A stretch of DNA of 32,993 bases from Methylobacterium haplocladii (GCF_007992175.1 NZ_BJZT01000049.1:1-32993), one strand, 5' to 3'; numbered from the stretch's first letter, positions 24,430 to 32,993 are shown. A program made the numbers and translations. The notes: generated by a model from the sequence alone, not told the origin.

Positions 24430-24780
24430 TCAGATGTCGCCACGAGAGCGATCTGTTCTCTCGTCCAGCCATAGCCGGAGCGTCTCGATGAACTCCTGCT
24501 CCGCTCCCCGCAGTGCGGCCAGATACGCGAGCCGCTCGACGACCTTAACGGCCGTCCGCTTGAATCCTTCGGTGGCACTGGCGTCGTCTGCGATGTCGGA
24601 CATGGGCCCGAAAGGCATCTCCAAGTCCGCCAGTACGTCGAGCAGATAGACGATTTCGGCAGGCGGCCCTCTGCTGGCCCAGTAGTGTACCGTCCTTTCG
24701 ACGACGCCGATCTCCGACGCGAACCCGGCTTGGGTGCGGCCCATCACCCGAAGCCTGTGCTTGAACTCCGGTCCGTCCAT
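24430..24780 (-). CDS. Small helix-turn-helix DNA-binding protein
   Basis: From the ATG at 24780 this is a 116-residue protein beginning MDGPEFKHRLRVMGRTQAGF. That is the first part of an XRE-like helix-turn-helix (TQAGFASEIGVVERTVHYWA), followed by GPPAEIVYLLDVLADLEMPF. The second half is helical and ends in a charged tail. The frame is open to 24993, with further starts at 24861 and 24993. The first 71 residues of that extension carry no domain, and the motif is normally at the very N-terminus, so the shorter form is preferred; no start has a strong ribosome-binding site. Such small regulators often accompany mobile elements. It could control the divergent gene at 25,008 or the tns genes. 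Confidence 0.65.
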   Translation of the reverse strand: MDGPEFKHRLRVMGRTQAGFASEIGVVERTVHYWASRGPPAEIVYLLDVLADLEMPFGPMSDIADDASATEGFKRTAVKVVERLAYLAALRGAEQEFIETLRLWLDERTDRSRGDI

Positions 24781-25007
24781 CCCGTCCAACGTCGTTACCG
24801 CCGCCTGCGATTCCGCCTGGTGCCGGATGCCGGGGCTTCCGCACGCACGGGTCGGATCCATCGCCGATCGATCATAAAACAAAAATCGTTCCTTCACGAC
24901 GAAGCGATCTTCGGCGGTGTCGCGAAGCGAGTGTAACGCTCCGTACATGCCTGAAGCGGAATCCATGAAGGAACAATCCAGCTTCGCACGCATAGAGCTG
25001 CCGCGCC

Positions 25008-25937
25008 ATGGCTTTCGGAAGACACGGTCATACTAGGAAGGAACAGCCCACCGAGGCGGAAAGAACTGCGGGCGCATCTCACGCCGGGGAAAACGTATTT
25101 GCACGCCCGCACGCCGTCTACGATGTGCTCGGTTCCCTACACGCCCCCGAGAAAAGCGATCAAGCAACCGAAGCGCGTTGCAGCCCGCGAATCAGACGGA
25201 TCCTCGTCTCTTATAAACAAAATGCAGAACATCCAACGCGACTTGGCATCGTGCGAATCGAGGGAAATGACTACCGATTTCTGGGTTCCGGCTTCAGGGT
25301 CTACAGAGGTCAGCAGGCTTTCGCGCATCGCGCCAAGAACCAAATCGAGATCGAGAGCCTTAAGATCTCAACCTGCTTCGCCGTCGTGTTCGTCAACACG
25401 ACGAAAAAGTATGCCGGGTTGGTTCGGGTCTTCGGCGACGAGCAAGAAGGCCTCCTGAAGCCGTTCCTACGAAACGCTTTGCGCAAAGCAGATATCGGCG
25501 ACCGCATCCTGCTCGAGGTCCACGGAGGAGCCCCGATGCCAGGTCAGGGTGCGAACGCGGACCGACGAAGCAACGTCCTACGCACGCTCGACCATCTCGC
25601 GAAGAATGGCATCGACCCGAAAGCGCCCGGATCATGCGCATCGCCCATCGACATCTCGTTCCGCGTGAGATGGATCGACGACGACGACACCATAGATCTC
25701 CGGGTCTCGACGTGGACCGGCAGCGTCACTCGTTCCGAGAGTCGTTCGCTAGCCGTTAGAGCCACCGAGAAACGTGTTGCTCGGAAAACGGCCGCGACGC
25801 CGATGCCGAAGGCACGCCCTCGCTCGATTCCAGGCAAAATCAAGCTATCGCTACCCTGGACAAGTCACCTGGAAGAGAACTCGGCGTCTCCGGAGCGAGT
25901 GCCGCCAACTGGCGGTTACGTCCCCGACCCCGAGTAG
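25008..25937 (+). CDS. Protein of unknown function, likely cargo of the element
   Basis: I do not recognise this 309-residue protein. It reads as genuine coding sequence with a balanced amino-acid mixture, and its third codon positions are less GC-rich than in the hopanoid genes, which suggests foreign origin. The first 60 residues are polar and probably flexible. A mixed alpha/beta core follows (RIRRILVSYKQN, DYRFLGSGFRVYRG, IEIESLKISTCFAVVFVN, GLVRVFGDEQEGLLKPFLRN), then IDISFRVRWIDDDDTIDLRV, and a basic, proline-rich tail. No catalytic motif, membrane segment or signal peptide is seen. It diverges from the helix-turn-helix gene. The ATG at 25008 has no good ribosome-binding site, so the start may lie further in. 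Confidence 0.55.
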   Translation: MAFGRHGHTRKEQPTEAERTAGASHAGENVFARPHAVYDVLGSLHAPEKSDQATEARCSPRIRRILVSYKQNAEHPTRLGIVRIEGNDYRFLGSGFRVYRGQQAFAHRAKNQIEIESLKISTCFAVVFVNTTKKYAGLVRVFGDEQEGLLKPFLRNALRKADIGDRILLEVHGGAPMPGQGANADRRSNVLRTLDHLAKNGIDPKAPGSCASPIDISFRVRWIDDDDTIDLRVSTWTGSVTRSESRSLAVRATEKRVARKTAATPMPKARPRSIPGKIKLSLPWTSHLEENSASPERVPPTGGYVPDPE

Positions 25938-26265
25938 ACGCCGTCCGTCGGATCTAGTGGCGGAAATCTGACGCTTAGTACCCTCTGGCCGCGTCCGAGT
26001 GCGCCCGTTGCAGAAGGTCGGAAGGTCCGCTTCCAGGCTGTTGAGATCGAGGCGAAAGACCGGGTCGGGTGGAAAGCCGAATGACCGTTCACAGGATCGA
26101 GTTGTTTTAAGCGGACGTCCTTCGCACCGCACAAGCAGTAGAGCAGGAGTTTCACCGAAGCGCGAGCAGCGCCGGTGCTTCAGCGCATTGGCCGGTTGGC
26201 GCGCGTGCTTATTCAGGCAAATCCATCTATACCCTCTCGGGACTTACCCCTTCCGAAAGCGCGTC
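25938..26265. other. Gap before the HWE kinase gene; possible right flank of the element
   Basis: No supported gene lies in these 328 bases. The kinase frame is open back to a GTG at 25999, but the extra sequence is not protein-like. The gap should hold the kinase promoter, and it is where the foreign segment appears to end. I searched by eye for an inverted copy of the TCAGGCATAARATG repeat and for a terminal ACA followed by CCTTC, and found neither. Confidence 0.4.
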
Positions 26266-28863
26266 TTGGCCCTCCCCCTCCCGATCACCACGGACCGAGC
26301 CCGGCTCGCGGTGCTGGAGGGCTACGGCATCCTCGACACCCCTCCGGAGGAGAGTTTCGACGACATCGTGCAGATCGCCGCCCACATCTGCCGGACGCCC
26401 GTGGCGCTCGTCAGCCTGGTGGCCGAGGACCGGCAGTGGTTCAAGGCGCGGATCGGCTTTCCGCCCTGCGAGACCGACCTCAACAGTTCCGTCTGCGCCC
26501 ACGCCCTGATCGAGCCGGACCTGCTCGTCATCGCCGACCTGAGCGAGGACCCGCGCACGCGGGACAACCCGCTGGTGACGGGCGCGCCGTTCATCCGATT
26601 CTATGCCGGGGCACCCCTGCGCGCGCCCGGCGGCGAGGTCCTCGGCAGCCTGTGCGTGATCGACCCGGTCCCGCGTCCCGCGGGCCTGTCCGAGAGCCAG
26701 AGGAGCACGTTGCGCGCGCTCGCCCGGCAGGTGAGCGGCCAGATGGAACTGCGGCGGGCGGTCATGGGCCGCGATGCCCTGCTGTTGAAGCAGCGGACCA
26801 CCCTGGGCGAATTCGAGGCCCTCAACGAGACGCAGGCGGCCGTCGCGGCAGCCGGGGGCGACCTGGACACCATCCTTCAGGCGGTCCTCTCCGGTGCCAT
26901 GCGGGCCATCCCGGCGGCCGAGGCCGGGGTCGTCGAGCTGATCGACGGCACGGAGCTGGTCTATCGCGCGGTGTCCGGCACGGTGACGCCTTTCCTGGGG
27001 GTCCGCCTTCCGGTCAAGGGCAGCCTCGCCGGGACCTGCGCCTTCACCAACAAGCCGATCCTCGTGCCGGACACCGCGAAGGATCCCCGCGTCAACCGGG
27101 AGCTGGCGGAGCGCGTGAACCTGCGCTCGGTCGTCCTCGCCCCCGTGTCGCACGGCGACCAGGTGCTCGGCGTCCTCAAGATGCATTCCAGCGTCACCGG
27201 GGCGCTCACTGAGGGCGACCTGCGGCAGGCCTGCCTGTTCGCCGGGGTGGCGACGGCCGGCCTGACCGAGGCGCGCGAGGCCGAGGCCCGGGAGGAACTG
27301 CGGGCAAGCGAGCGCACCAAGGCGGCCTTGCTGGAATTGGGCGACCGCCTGCGCGCCACCGACCGGGCCGACACCATGGCCTTCGCCGCGGCCGAGATCA
27401 TGGGGCGGACGCTCGACGCCGCGCGCGCCGGCTACGGCACGCTGACCGCGTCGACCGAGACTATCGAGATCGCGTCGGACTGGTGCCAGCCCGGCCACGC
27501 TAGCATCGCGGGTGTGCACCGCTTCCGCGAATACGGTTCCTTCATCGACGACCTCCGGCGCGGCGAGACCGTCGTGATGGACGACGTCGGCACGGACGGG
27601 CGTACCCTCGGGCATGCGGAGGCGTTCGCCGCGCTCGGCATCCGCTCGCTGGTCAACGTGCCGCTAATCGAGCACGGCGTCCTGGTGGCGATGATCTACA
27701 TCCACCACGACCGTCCGCATGCCTGGACCGGGGGAGACCTCGCCTTCGTGCGCGACGTGGCCGACCGGACCCGTGCCGCCGTCGCGCGGGTGCGGGCCGA
27801 GGAACAGCAGCAGCTCATCAACCACGAGCTCTCGCACCGCATGAAGAACCTGCTGGCGATGGTGCAGTCCATCGCCACGCAGACGATGCGCGGCGCCGCC
27901 GACGTCGACGAGGCCAAGGAGATCCTGTCGGGACGCCTGATCGCGCTGGGGCGCGCCCACGACCTGCTGATGGGCGGCGCACTGGTCGGCACGGGGCTCG
28001 AACCGGTGATCCGAAGTGCGCTGCTGATCCACGCGGACAAGCCCGGGCGCTTCCACCTCGAAGGTCCCGAGCTCGACATCGGCACCGATCAGGCGTTGTC
28101 GCTGGCCCTGACGGTGCACGAGTTGGCAACCAACGCGGGCAAGTACGGCGCGCTCTCCAACGAGGCCGGCCAGGTCGCGATCCGTTGGGAGACGCTGAAG
28201 CAAGACGGGGAGCCGCAGCTACGGCTTTGCTGGTCGGAATCGGGAGGCCCCCGAGTCGAGGTCCCGACCCGCAAGGGGTTCGGCTCGCGCTTCATCGAGC
28301 GCGGCCTCGCCGCCCAGGTTAGGGGGCACCCTCGCCCTGGATTACCTGCCGGCGGGCGTGCGGTGTGCCATCACGGCACCGCTCGCGGCATTCCAGGGTG
28401 TCCGATAGGGATGGACGCAACCTTTCCCAACGGCCCTGGTTCGCCTGCGATGAGCCAGGAACAGCATCAGCGTAAGGCGCTCGCCGTCGTCGCCGAGGAC
28501 GAGCCGCTGCACCGGATGCAGACCGCCGACCTGCTCGACGAGGCCGGCTTCGAGGTGATCGAGGTCAGCAACGCCGCCGAGGCCCTGGCCGAGCTCGAAC
28601 GGCAGCGCATCGACCTTCTGTTCACGGACGTGCGGATGCCGGGCCTGATGGACGGCCTCACGCTCGCCCACGAGGTCGACCGGCGCTGGCCTCACGTCCG
28701 CATCGTCGTCTGCTCCGGCGTGAAGGACCTGGACCGGGGCGCCCTTCCGCCGGGATCGGTCTTCTTCGACAAGCCGTACCAGCCCGCGCTGGTCACCGCC
28801 GCGGTCGGGCTTGCCCTGAGCGATGCCGCGTCAGGTCCGGCCGGCGTCGCCGAGGGCGCATGA
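26266..28863 (+). CDS. Triple-GAF HWE-family histidine kinase, frameshift-fused to a response regulator
   Basis: The single open frame gives 865 residues: three GAF-like sensor domains (about 25-165, 185-340, 370-515), an HWE-type phosphoacceptor HELSHRMKNLLAMVQ (His524), an ATPase N-box HELATNAGKYGAL, and a receiver domain (Asp788 in LFTDVRMPG). Near 28,318-28,326 the frame leaves the expected kinase ending: the other forward frame continues GGTLALDYLPAGVRCAITAP and stops at 28,408, three bases before an ATG at 28,411 that opens the receiver gene. So two genes appear joined by a one-base insertion, or the base is a sequencing error. The TTG at 26266 aligns the N-terminus with the paralog at 32.9 kb. 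HWE kinases often feed the PhyR/NepR stress pathway. Confidence 0.8.
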   Translation: MALPLPITTDRARLAVLEGYGILDTPPEESFDDIVQIAAHICRTPVALVSLVAEDRQWFKARIGFPPCETDLNSSVCAHALIEPDLLVIADLSEDPRTRDNPLVTGAPFIRFYAGAPLRAPGGEVLGSLCVIDPVPRPAGLSESQRSTLRALARQVSGQMELRRAVMGRDALLLKQRTTLGEFEALNETQAAVAAAGGDLDTILQAVLSGAMRAIPAAEAGVVELIDGTELVYRAVSGTVTPFLGVRLPVKGSLAGTCAFTNKPILVPDTAKDPRVNRELAERVNLRSVVLAPVSHGDQVLGVLKMHSSVTGALTEGDLRQACLFAGVATAGLTEAREAEAREELRASERTKAALLELGDRLRATDRADTMAFAAAEIMGRTLDAARAGYGTLTASTETIEIASDWCQPGHASIAGVHRFREYGSFIDDLRRGETVVMDDVGTDGRTLGHAEAFAALGIRSLVNVPLIEHGVLVAMIYIHHDRPHAWTGGDLAFVRDVADRTRAAVARVRAEEQQQLINHELSHRMKNLLAMVQSIATQTMRGAADVDEAKEILSGRLIALGRAHDLLMGGALVGTGLEPVIRSALLIHADKPGRFHLEGPELDIGTDQALSLALTVHELATNAGKYGALSNEAGQVAIRWETLKQDGEPQLRLCWSESGGPRVEVPTRKGFGSRFIERGLAAQVRGHPRPGLPAGGRAVCHHGTARGIPGCPIGMDATFPNGPGSPAMSQEQHQRKALAVVAEDEPLHRMQTADLLDEAGFEVIEVSNAAEALAELERQRIDLLFTDVRMPGLMDGLTLAHEVDRRWPHVRIVVCSGVKDLDRGALPPGSVFFDKPYQPALVTAAVGLALSDAASGPAGVAEGA
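28411..28863 (+). other. Receiver domain, probably originally a separate response-regulator gene
   Basis: These bases code for about 150 residues that form a complete receiver: acidic pair VVAEDEPLH, phosphoacceptor LFTDVRMPG, and the conserved lysine in FFDKPY. Possible starts are ATG 28411 (MDATFPNGPG) and ATG 28450 (MSQEQHQRK). Without the frameshift upstream, the kinase would end at 28,408 and this would be its own gene. It resembles the lone receiver at 15,664-16,071. Confidence 0.65.
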
Positions 28864-28933
28864 CCGGCGCCCAATTCCGCGTCACCGTGAGGCAATTGCT
28901 CGACTTCCGGGGCCGGACGGTTAGCTAAGGTGG

Positions 28934-29179
28934 ATGAGACATTCCCTGATCGTCCTCGGCCTGATCGCGACCGTCGCGACGCCGTCCCTCGCGACCGCCG
29001 AGTCGATGCGGGGCAATCCCGACCTGAAGAAGTATTGCACGGGCGACGCGCTGTCGTTCTGCAGCGGCATCGACGCCGACGATCCCGCGATGGACGCCTG
29101 CTTCAAGAAGAACCTCGGCCAGATGTCCGAGAACTGCCGCCGTGCCGTCACTGCGTACGAGGCGACGCAGACGAAATAG
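28934..29179 (+). CDS. Small exported cysteine-containing protein
   Basis: This 81-residue protein starts MRHSLIVLGLIATVATPSLA, a signal peptide with likely cleavage at ATA. The mature 57 residues hold four cysteines in the pattern KKYCTGDALSFCSG, MDACFKKN, SENCRRA. This resembles a single cysteine-rich repeat of the GLG1-like type found in small alphaproteobacterial periplasmic proteins, probably with two disulfides. AAGGTGG sits just upstream of the ATG. It lies between the kinase gene and the oppositely oriented hybrid kinase. Its function is unknown. Confidence 0.75.
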   Translation: MRHSLIVLGLIATVATPSLATAESMRGNPDLKKYCTGDALSFCSGIDADDPAMDACFKKNLGQMSENCRRAVTAYEATQTK

Positions 29180-29271
29180 CCTGCCTGCGGCGGCCTTACG
29201 GGCGTGCCCCGGGTTCTCTCGGTTCGGGGCGTCGACCGGCCCCGACACCCCGTCGGCCTTCCAGGCCCCGA

Positions 29272-32200
29272 CTATCCCGTCGCCTGCCTGCGACGCCGGG
29301 GCTTCGAGGCCGCCCGCTGGAGGATGCGCGACAGGGCCTCGACCGAATAGGGCTTCTGCAGCAGCTCGAAACCGTGGTCGCTCTCCTGTGCCAGCACGTG
29401 GCTGTAGCCGCTGGTCAGCACCACCGGCAGCCCGGGATACAGTCGCCGGACCTCCCGTCCGAGCTCGACGCCGTTCATGCCCGGCATGACGACGTCCGAG
29501 AACACCACATCGTAGGTATCCGACTTCTCGGCCAGCGTCGCCAGGGCCTCGTCGCCGTTCGCGACCCAGTGCGTGCCGTAACCGAGCTCCTGCAGGGTCT
29601 GGGTCGAGAAGCTGCCGACGTCCCGGTTATCCTCGACCACGAGCACGCAGGTGCCGCGCCCGTCGACCACGGCGTCGACCGGCGCCGGCTCCTCCTCCGC
29701 GACGGCGCCCTTGTCCGCGCGCGGAAGGTACAGCGTGAACGTCGTGCCGCGTCCGACGACGCTTTCCACCATCACCTCGCCGCCCGACTGCTTGGCGAAT
29801 CCAAAGACCTGGGAAAGGCCAAGCCCGGTGCCCTGGCCGACGCCCTTGGTGGTGAAGAACGGCTCGAAGATCCTGTCGACCTGCTCGGCCGGGATGCCTG
29901 AGCCCGTGTCGGCCAGCGCGATTCGGACGAAGTCCCCCGCATACGCCGGATGCGCACGCATCGCGGGCACGAAGCTCACGGCCTCCACCGAGATGTCGAG
30001 CCGGCCTTCCCCGCCCATCGCGTCGCGGGCGTTGACGGCCATGTTGACCAATGCGGTGTCGAACTGGCTCGGATCCGCATTGATGTGGCATGGCTCGTCG
30101 CCGACGCGGATCGAGACGGCGATACGGGCTCCGGTCAGGGTCCCCATCATCTCGCCGATGGCCTTCACGCTCCGCCCGGCGTCGAACACCTCCGGCCGCA
30201 GGGCCTGGCGCCGGGCAAACGCCAGGAGCTGTCCGGTGAGCTTGGCCGCCCGGTCGACCGTGTCGGAGATCGCGCTGATATAGCGGACGCGCCGGTCGTC
30301 GGCGAGGTCTGGTCGCTTGAGCAGGTCGGTCGACGACTTGATCACCGTCAGCAGGTTGTTGAAGTCGTGCGCCACGCCCCCGGTCAACTGCCCGACCGCT
30401 TCCAGCTTCTGCGATTGCCGCAGCGCCTCCTCGGCCTGGAGCAGGGTTGCGGCCCGTTCCTTCTCCAGGGTGACGTCGCGGGAGACGCAGTAGAGCAGCC
30501 CGTCGACCGGCACGGCCGTCCAGGACAGCGTGCGGTAACCACCGTCGCGGGCGCGGAAGCGGTTCTCGAACGCCAGGGTCAAGCCGCCGGCGGCGAGATG
30601 GGCCACCTCGGCCCGGGTCTTCTCGCGGTCGTCCGGGTGTTCGAGCCATTCCGAGCTCTTCCCGACGATGTCGTGGTAGTCCCATCCTAGGATGCGCTGC
30701 CAGGCCGGATTGATGCTGACCCAGATCCCATTCGCGTCGGCGACGCCGAGCATGTCCTGGCTCACCTGCCAGATGCGGTCGCGTTCCTTTGTGCGCTCGG
30801 CGACCTGGGCCGCCAGCGTGTCGTTGAGGGTGCGCAGGTCCGCGGCGACGCGGTCGCGCTCGGCCTCCACCGCGCGCCGCTCGTCCACGTCGAGAAGCAC
30901 CCCGGGGAAACTCAGCGGCGTTCCGTCCGGCGCGTGCTCGACACGGCCGTTCGCCTCCAGCCAGTAGTAGTTCCCGTCTGCGCGCCGGGTGCGGTACTGA
31001 TGGGCATAGGCGCCACCGCGCGCGATGGCCTCGTTGATCGCCTCGGCCAATCCCGCCCGGTCGTCAGGGTGGACCGTGGCCACGATCTGGGCGAGCGGGA
31101 TGCCCTCCCTTCCCAGCGCCGGGTCGAGGCCGAAGGCGCAGGCGAACGCCTCGTCGACCGTGAACCGATCGCTGGGCAGATCCCAGAACCAGGTTCCGAT
31201 GATCGCGCCGGCCGCGAGCGCCAACTGGACGCGTTGCACGTTCTCGCGTACCACAGCCTCGCTGGCGCGCAGGGCGGCCTCCGCGCTTCTGCGGGCGGTG
31301 ATGTCGGTGAACAGGACCGCGACCTCGCGGCGGCTCGCCGGTTCGACGCGATGCGCGGCGACCTCCAGGTGCCGGCCGTTTGGCGCGAACTCGCGCTGGA
31401 AGCGGACGGGCTCACCGCTGCGCAGCACATCGCCGTAGATCTTGAGCCAGCCGTCGGCTCCGCCGTCGGGAATGATGTCGCGCAACGTCCGCCCGACCAC
31501 CCCCGGGATGCCGAGGTGGTGCTCGAAGGCGGGATTAGCCTCGACATGCACGTAGTCACCGAACGGGCCGTGCGGCCCATCGACGAATCGGATGACGCAG
31601 AAGCCCTCGTCGATGGTGTCGAACAGGGTCCGGTAGCGCTCCTCGCTGACGGCGAGCGCGTCGCGCGCCTGACGCTGCTCGGTGACGTCGCGCGCCACCC
31701 CTGAGAACCGCACCGGACGGCCCGAGGCATCACGTTCGATCTCGCCCTTGCGGGCGATCCAACGGATCTCGCCGGTGTCCGGGCGCCGGATGCGGTACTC
31801 GACGTCACGGGGCGGCCCACCTTCCCGCCGGGTCTCGGCCGTCGAGATGAGGTGCGCGTCCTCGTGGAGGACCAGCCTCTCGAACGCCGTCGCGGGGTAG
31901 CTCGCCTGCTCCGGCAATCCGTAAAGGCGGCAGAATTCCGGGGTCGGCGTGAGGACGTTGTCGGCGATGTCGACTGTGAACAGGCCCACACCTCCCGCCG
32001 CCTGCGCCTGACGCAGCCGCGCCTCGGATTCCGCGAGCGCCTTGCCCGCCAGGTGCCGGCTTGTGCGATCGCGCAGGATCTTGAGGTATCCGACGAGGCT
32101 GCCGTCATCGGCCTGCAGCGGCATCATCTCGCCCGAGGCGAAGAACCGCGAACCGTCCTTGCGCAGGTGCCAGCGCTCGTCGTTGCCCCGACCCCTCTCC

Positions 32201-32946
32201 CGGGCACCCTTCATCTCGCGCTCGGGGATGCCGGCGGCGACGTCCTCCTCGGTGAAGAAGACGTGTGCCGGCCTGCCGCGCATCTCCGCCTCCGACCAGC
32301 CGAGGATGGCCTCGGCGCCCGCGCTCCAGCCGGTGATGCGGGCGTCGAGGTCCAACGTGACCATCGCGTAGTCGATGGCGCTGTCGAGGATCTGGCGGTG
32401 GCGGTTGTCGGCCACGCGGACGCGGCGAAGGGCGTCTTCGCGCGCGGCCGCCGACCGGCGCAATTCCATCTGCGCCATGACCTGCCGCGCCAGGGCCTGG
32501 AGGGAATCGGCCTGCTCCGGCGTCAGTCCTTCGGGCCGCGGCGTCCCGTCGATCACGCACAGCGTCCCGAGCGGCATCCCCTCGGGGGTCTCCAGCCGGG
32601 CACCGGCATAGAACCTCAGTCGCGGCTCGCCGGTGACCAGCGTGTTGTCCCGCGTGCGCGGGTCTGCGGTCAGGTCCGGGATGACCAGCAGGCCCGGCTG
32701 GCCCAGGGCATGCGCGCAGACCGATTGCGACAGCGGGGTCTCGCAGGGGTCGAAGCCGACGCGCGCCTTGAACCACTGCCGGTCCCCGGCGACGAGGCTG
32801 ACGAGGGCCACGGGCGTCGCGCAGATCCGCGAGGCAAGCAGCACGACGTCGTCGAAGCCCTGTTCGGCCTGCGTGTCGAGGATGCCGTATCGTTCGAGGG
32901 CGGCGAGCCGAGCCGGATCGCGGGCCGCGTCCTCAGGCGCGGTCAT
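29272..32946 (-). CDS. GAF/multi-PAS hybrid sensor histidine kinase
   Basis: This 1224-residue hybrid kinase starts at the ATG at 32946, which has GAGG upstream; a GTG at 32973 is possible. An N-terminal GAF domain (LERYGILDTQAEQGFDD, then FKARVGFDPCETPLSQSVCA) closely matches the GAF of the HWE kinase at 26.3 kb. Four or five PAS domains follow, several with WxxRKDGS- or RRADGNYYW-type ends. A coiled segment then leads to the phosphoacceptor GGVAHDFNNLL (His860), the ATPase lobes (NMAVNARDAM, DTGSGIPAE, GTGLGLSQV) and a C-terminal receiver with Asp1151 in VVFSDVVMPGMNG. No membrane segment is seen, so sensing is likely cytoplasmic (light, redox or small molecules). The output partner is unknown. 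Confidence 0.9.
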   Translation of the reverse strand: MTAPEDAARDPARLAALERYGILDTQAEQGFDDVVLLASRICATPVALVSLVAGDRQWFKARVGFDPCETPLSQSVCAHALGQPGLLVIPDLTADPRTRDNTLVTGEPRLRFYAGARLETPEGMPLGTLCVIDGTPRPEGLTPEQADSLQALARQVMAQMELRRSAAAREDALRRVRVADNRHRQILDSAIDYAMVTLDLDARITGWSAGAEAILGWSEAEMRGRPAHVFFTEEDVAAGIPEREMKGARERGRGNDERWHLRKDGSRFFASGEMMPLQADDGSLVGYLKILRDRTSRHLAGKALAESEARLRQAQAAGGVGLFTVDIADNVLTPTPEFCRLYGLPEQASYPATAFERLVLHEDAHLISTAETRREGGPPRDVEYRIRRPDTGEIRWIARKGEIERDASGRPVRFSGVARDVTEQRQARDALAVSEERYRTLFDTIDEGFCVIRFVDGPHGPFGDYVHVEANPAFEHHLGIPGVVGRTLRDIIPDGGADGWLKIYGDVLRSGEPVRFQREFAPNGRHLEVAAHRVEPASRREVAVLFTDITARRSAEAALRASEAVVRENVQRVQLALAAGAIIGTWFWDLPSDRFTVDEAFACAFGLDPALGREGIPLAQIVATVHPDDRAGLAEAINEAIARGGAYAHQYRTRRADGNYYWLEANGRVEHAPDGTPLSFPGVLLDVDERRAVEAERDRVAADLRTLNDTLAAQVAERTKERDRIWQVSQDMLGVADANGIWVSINPAWQRILGWDYHDIVGKSSEWLEHPDDREKTRAEVAHLAAGGLTLAFENRFRARDGGYRTLSWTAVPVDGLLYCVSRDVTLEKERAATLLQAEEALRQSQKLEAVGQLTGGVAHDFNNLLTVIKSSTDLLKRPDLADDRRVRYISAISDTVDRAAKLTGQLLAFARRQALRPEVFDAGRSVKAIGEMMGTLTGARIAVSIRVGDEPCHINADPSQFDTALVNMAVNARDAMGGEGRLDISVEAVSFVPAMRAHPAYAGDFVRIALADTGSGIPAEQVDRIFEPFFTTKGVGQGTGLGLSQVFGFAKQSGGEVMVESVVGRGTTFTLYLPRADKGAVAEEEPAPVDAVVDGRGTCVLVVEDNRDVGSFSTQTLQELGYGTHWVANGDEALATLAEKSDTYDVVFSDVVMPGMNGVELGREVRRLYPGLPVVLTSGYSHVLAQESDHGFELLQKPYSVEALSRILQRAASKPRRRRQATG

Positions 32947-32993
32947 GGACGACCTCGGGGGCGGCGGCTCCACGGAAGGCCTTGGCCTCGTCA

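Noticed and set aside
16400..26200. CRISPR-associated transposon
   Set aside because: No Cas12k, Cascade or other cas gene and no regularly spaced repeat array were found near the tns genes. The TniQ is long and resembles the TnsD class.
25999..26265. N-terminal extension of the HWE kinase to the GTG at 25999
   Set aside because: The sequence is low in hydrophobic residues with no domain, while the TTG at 26266 aligns the start with the paralogous kinase.
25920..26265. Right end of the Tn7-like element
   Set aside because: No inverted copy of the left repeat and no plausible terminal ACA with a matching five-base duplication could be found by eye, so no boundary is claimed.
1..32993. tRNA or rRNA genes
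   Set aside because: No tRNA-like T-loop with matching acceptor stem and no rRNA-like stretch was noticed on either strand, although no covariance model could be run.

Overview
The window looks like a chromosome segment of a Methylobacterium-type alphaproteobacterium (order Hyphomicrobiales). The evidence is high GC, a nearly complete set of hopanoid side-chain genes, frequent GTG and TTG starts, and GAF/PAS sensor kinases of the HWE and hybrid types. The genus is inferred from gene content, not from a search.

Region 1 (1-13.8 kb) is a hopanoid locus. hpnG (5' end outside the window) runs on + and converges on hpnH, overlapping it by 51 bp. hpnH diverges from the RND exporter hpnN. After a pair of exported proteins (a YfdX-family protein and an unknown one), a minus-strand run reads hpnL > hpnM > hpnI > hpnJ > hpnK. 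HpnH and HpnG convert diploptene through adenosylhopane to ribosylhopane. HpnI, HpnK and HpnJ add a sugar, de-acetylate it and rearrange it to the cyclitol ether. HpnL, HpnM and HpnN are membrane or transport proteins. A divergent gene beside hpnL encodes an intact glycine-amidinotransferase-type enzyme. It is a good candidate for the step that makes the guanidine-substituted cyclitol ether hopanoids known from Methylobacterium.

Region 2 (13.9-16.1 kb) holds an exported alpha/beta-hydrolase-like protein without its nucleophile serine, a small NepR-like anti-sigma factor with an EcfG-like promoter, and a single-domain response regulator.

Region 3 (about 16.4-26 kb) is foreign. It contains a Tn7-like module, tnsA-tnsB-tnsC-tniQ, with overlapping or nearly touching genes and a strong terminator. 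Repeats beyond tniQ may mark one transposon end. Upstream of tnsA is a gene-free stretch rich in hairpins whose imperfect pairs are all G-U on the + strand, so it may encode a structured RNA. Next come a divergent TnsA-like protein without catalytic residues, a small helix-turn-helix protein and an unknown protein. No Cas gene or CRISPR array was seen. The right end of the element was not located.

Region 4 (26.2-33 kb) returns to host-type signalling genes: a triple-GAF HWE kinase apparently fused by a one-base frameshift to the response regulator behind it, a small exported cysteine-containing protein, and a large GAF/multi-PAS hybrid kinase. The NepR-like gene and receiver on one side, and the HWE kinase on the other, suggest that the Tn7-like element landed inside a stress-signalling island.
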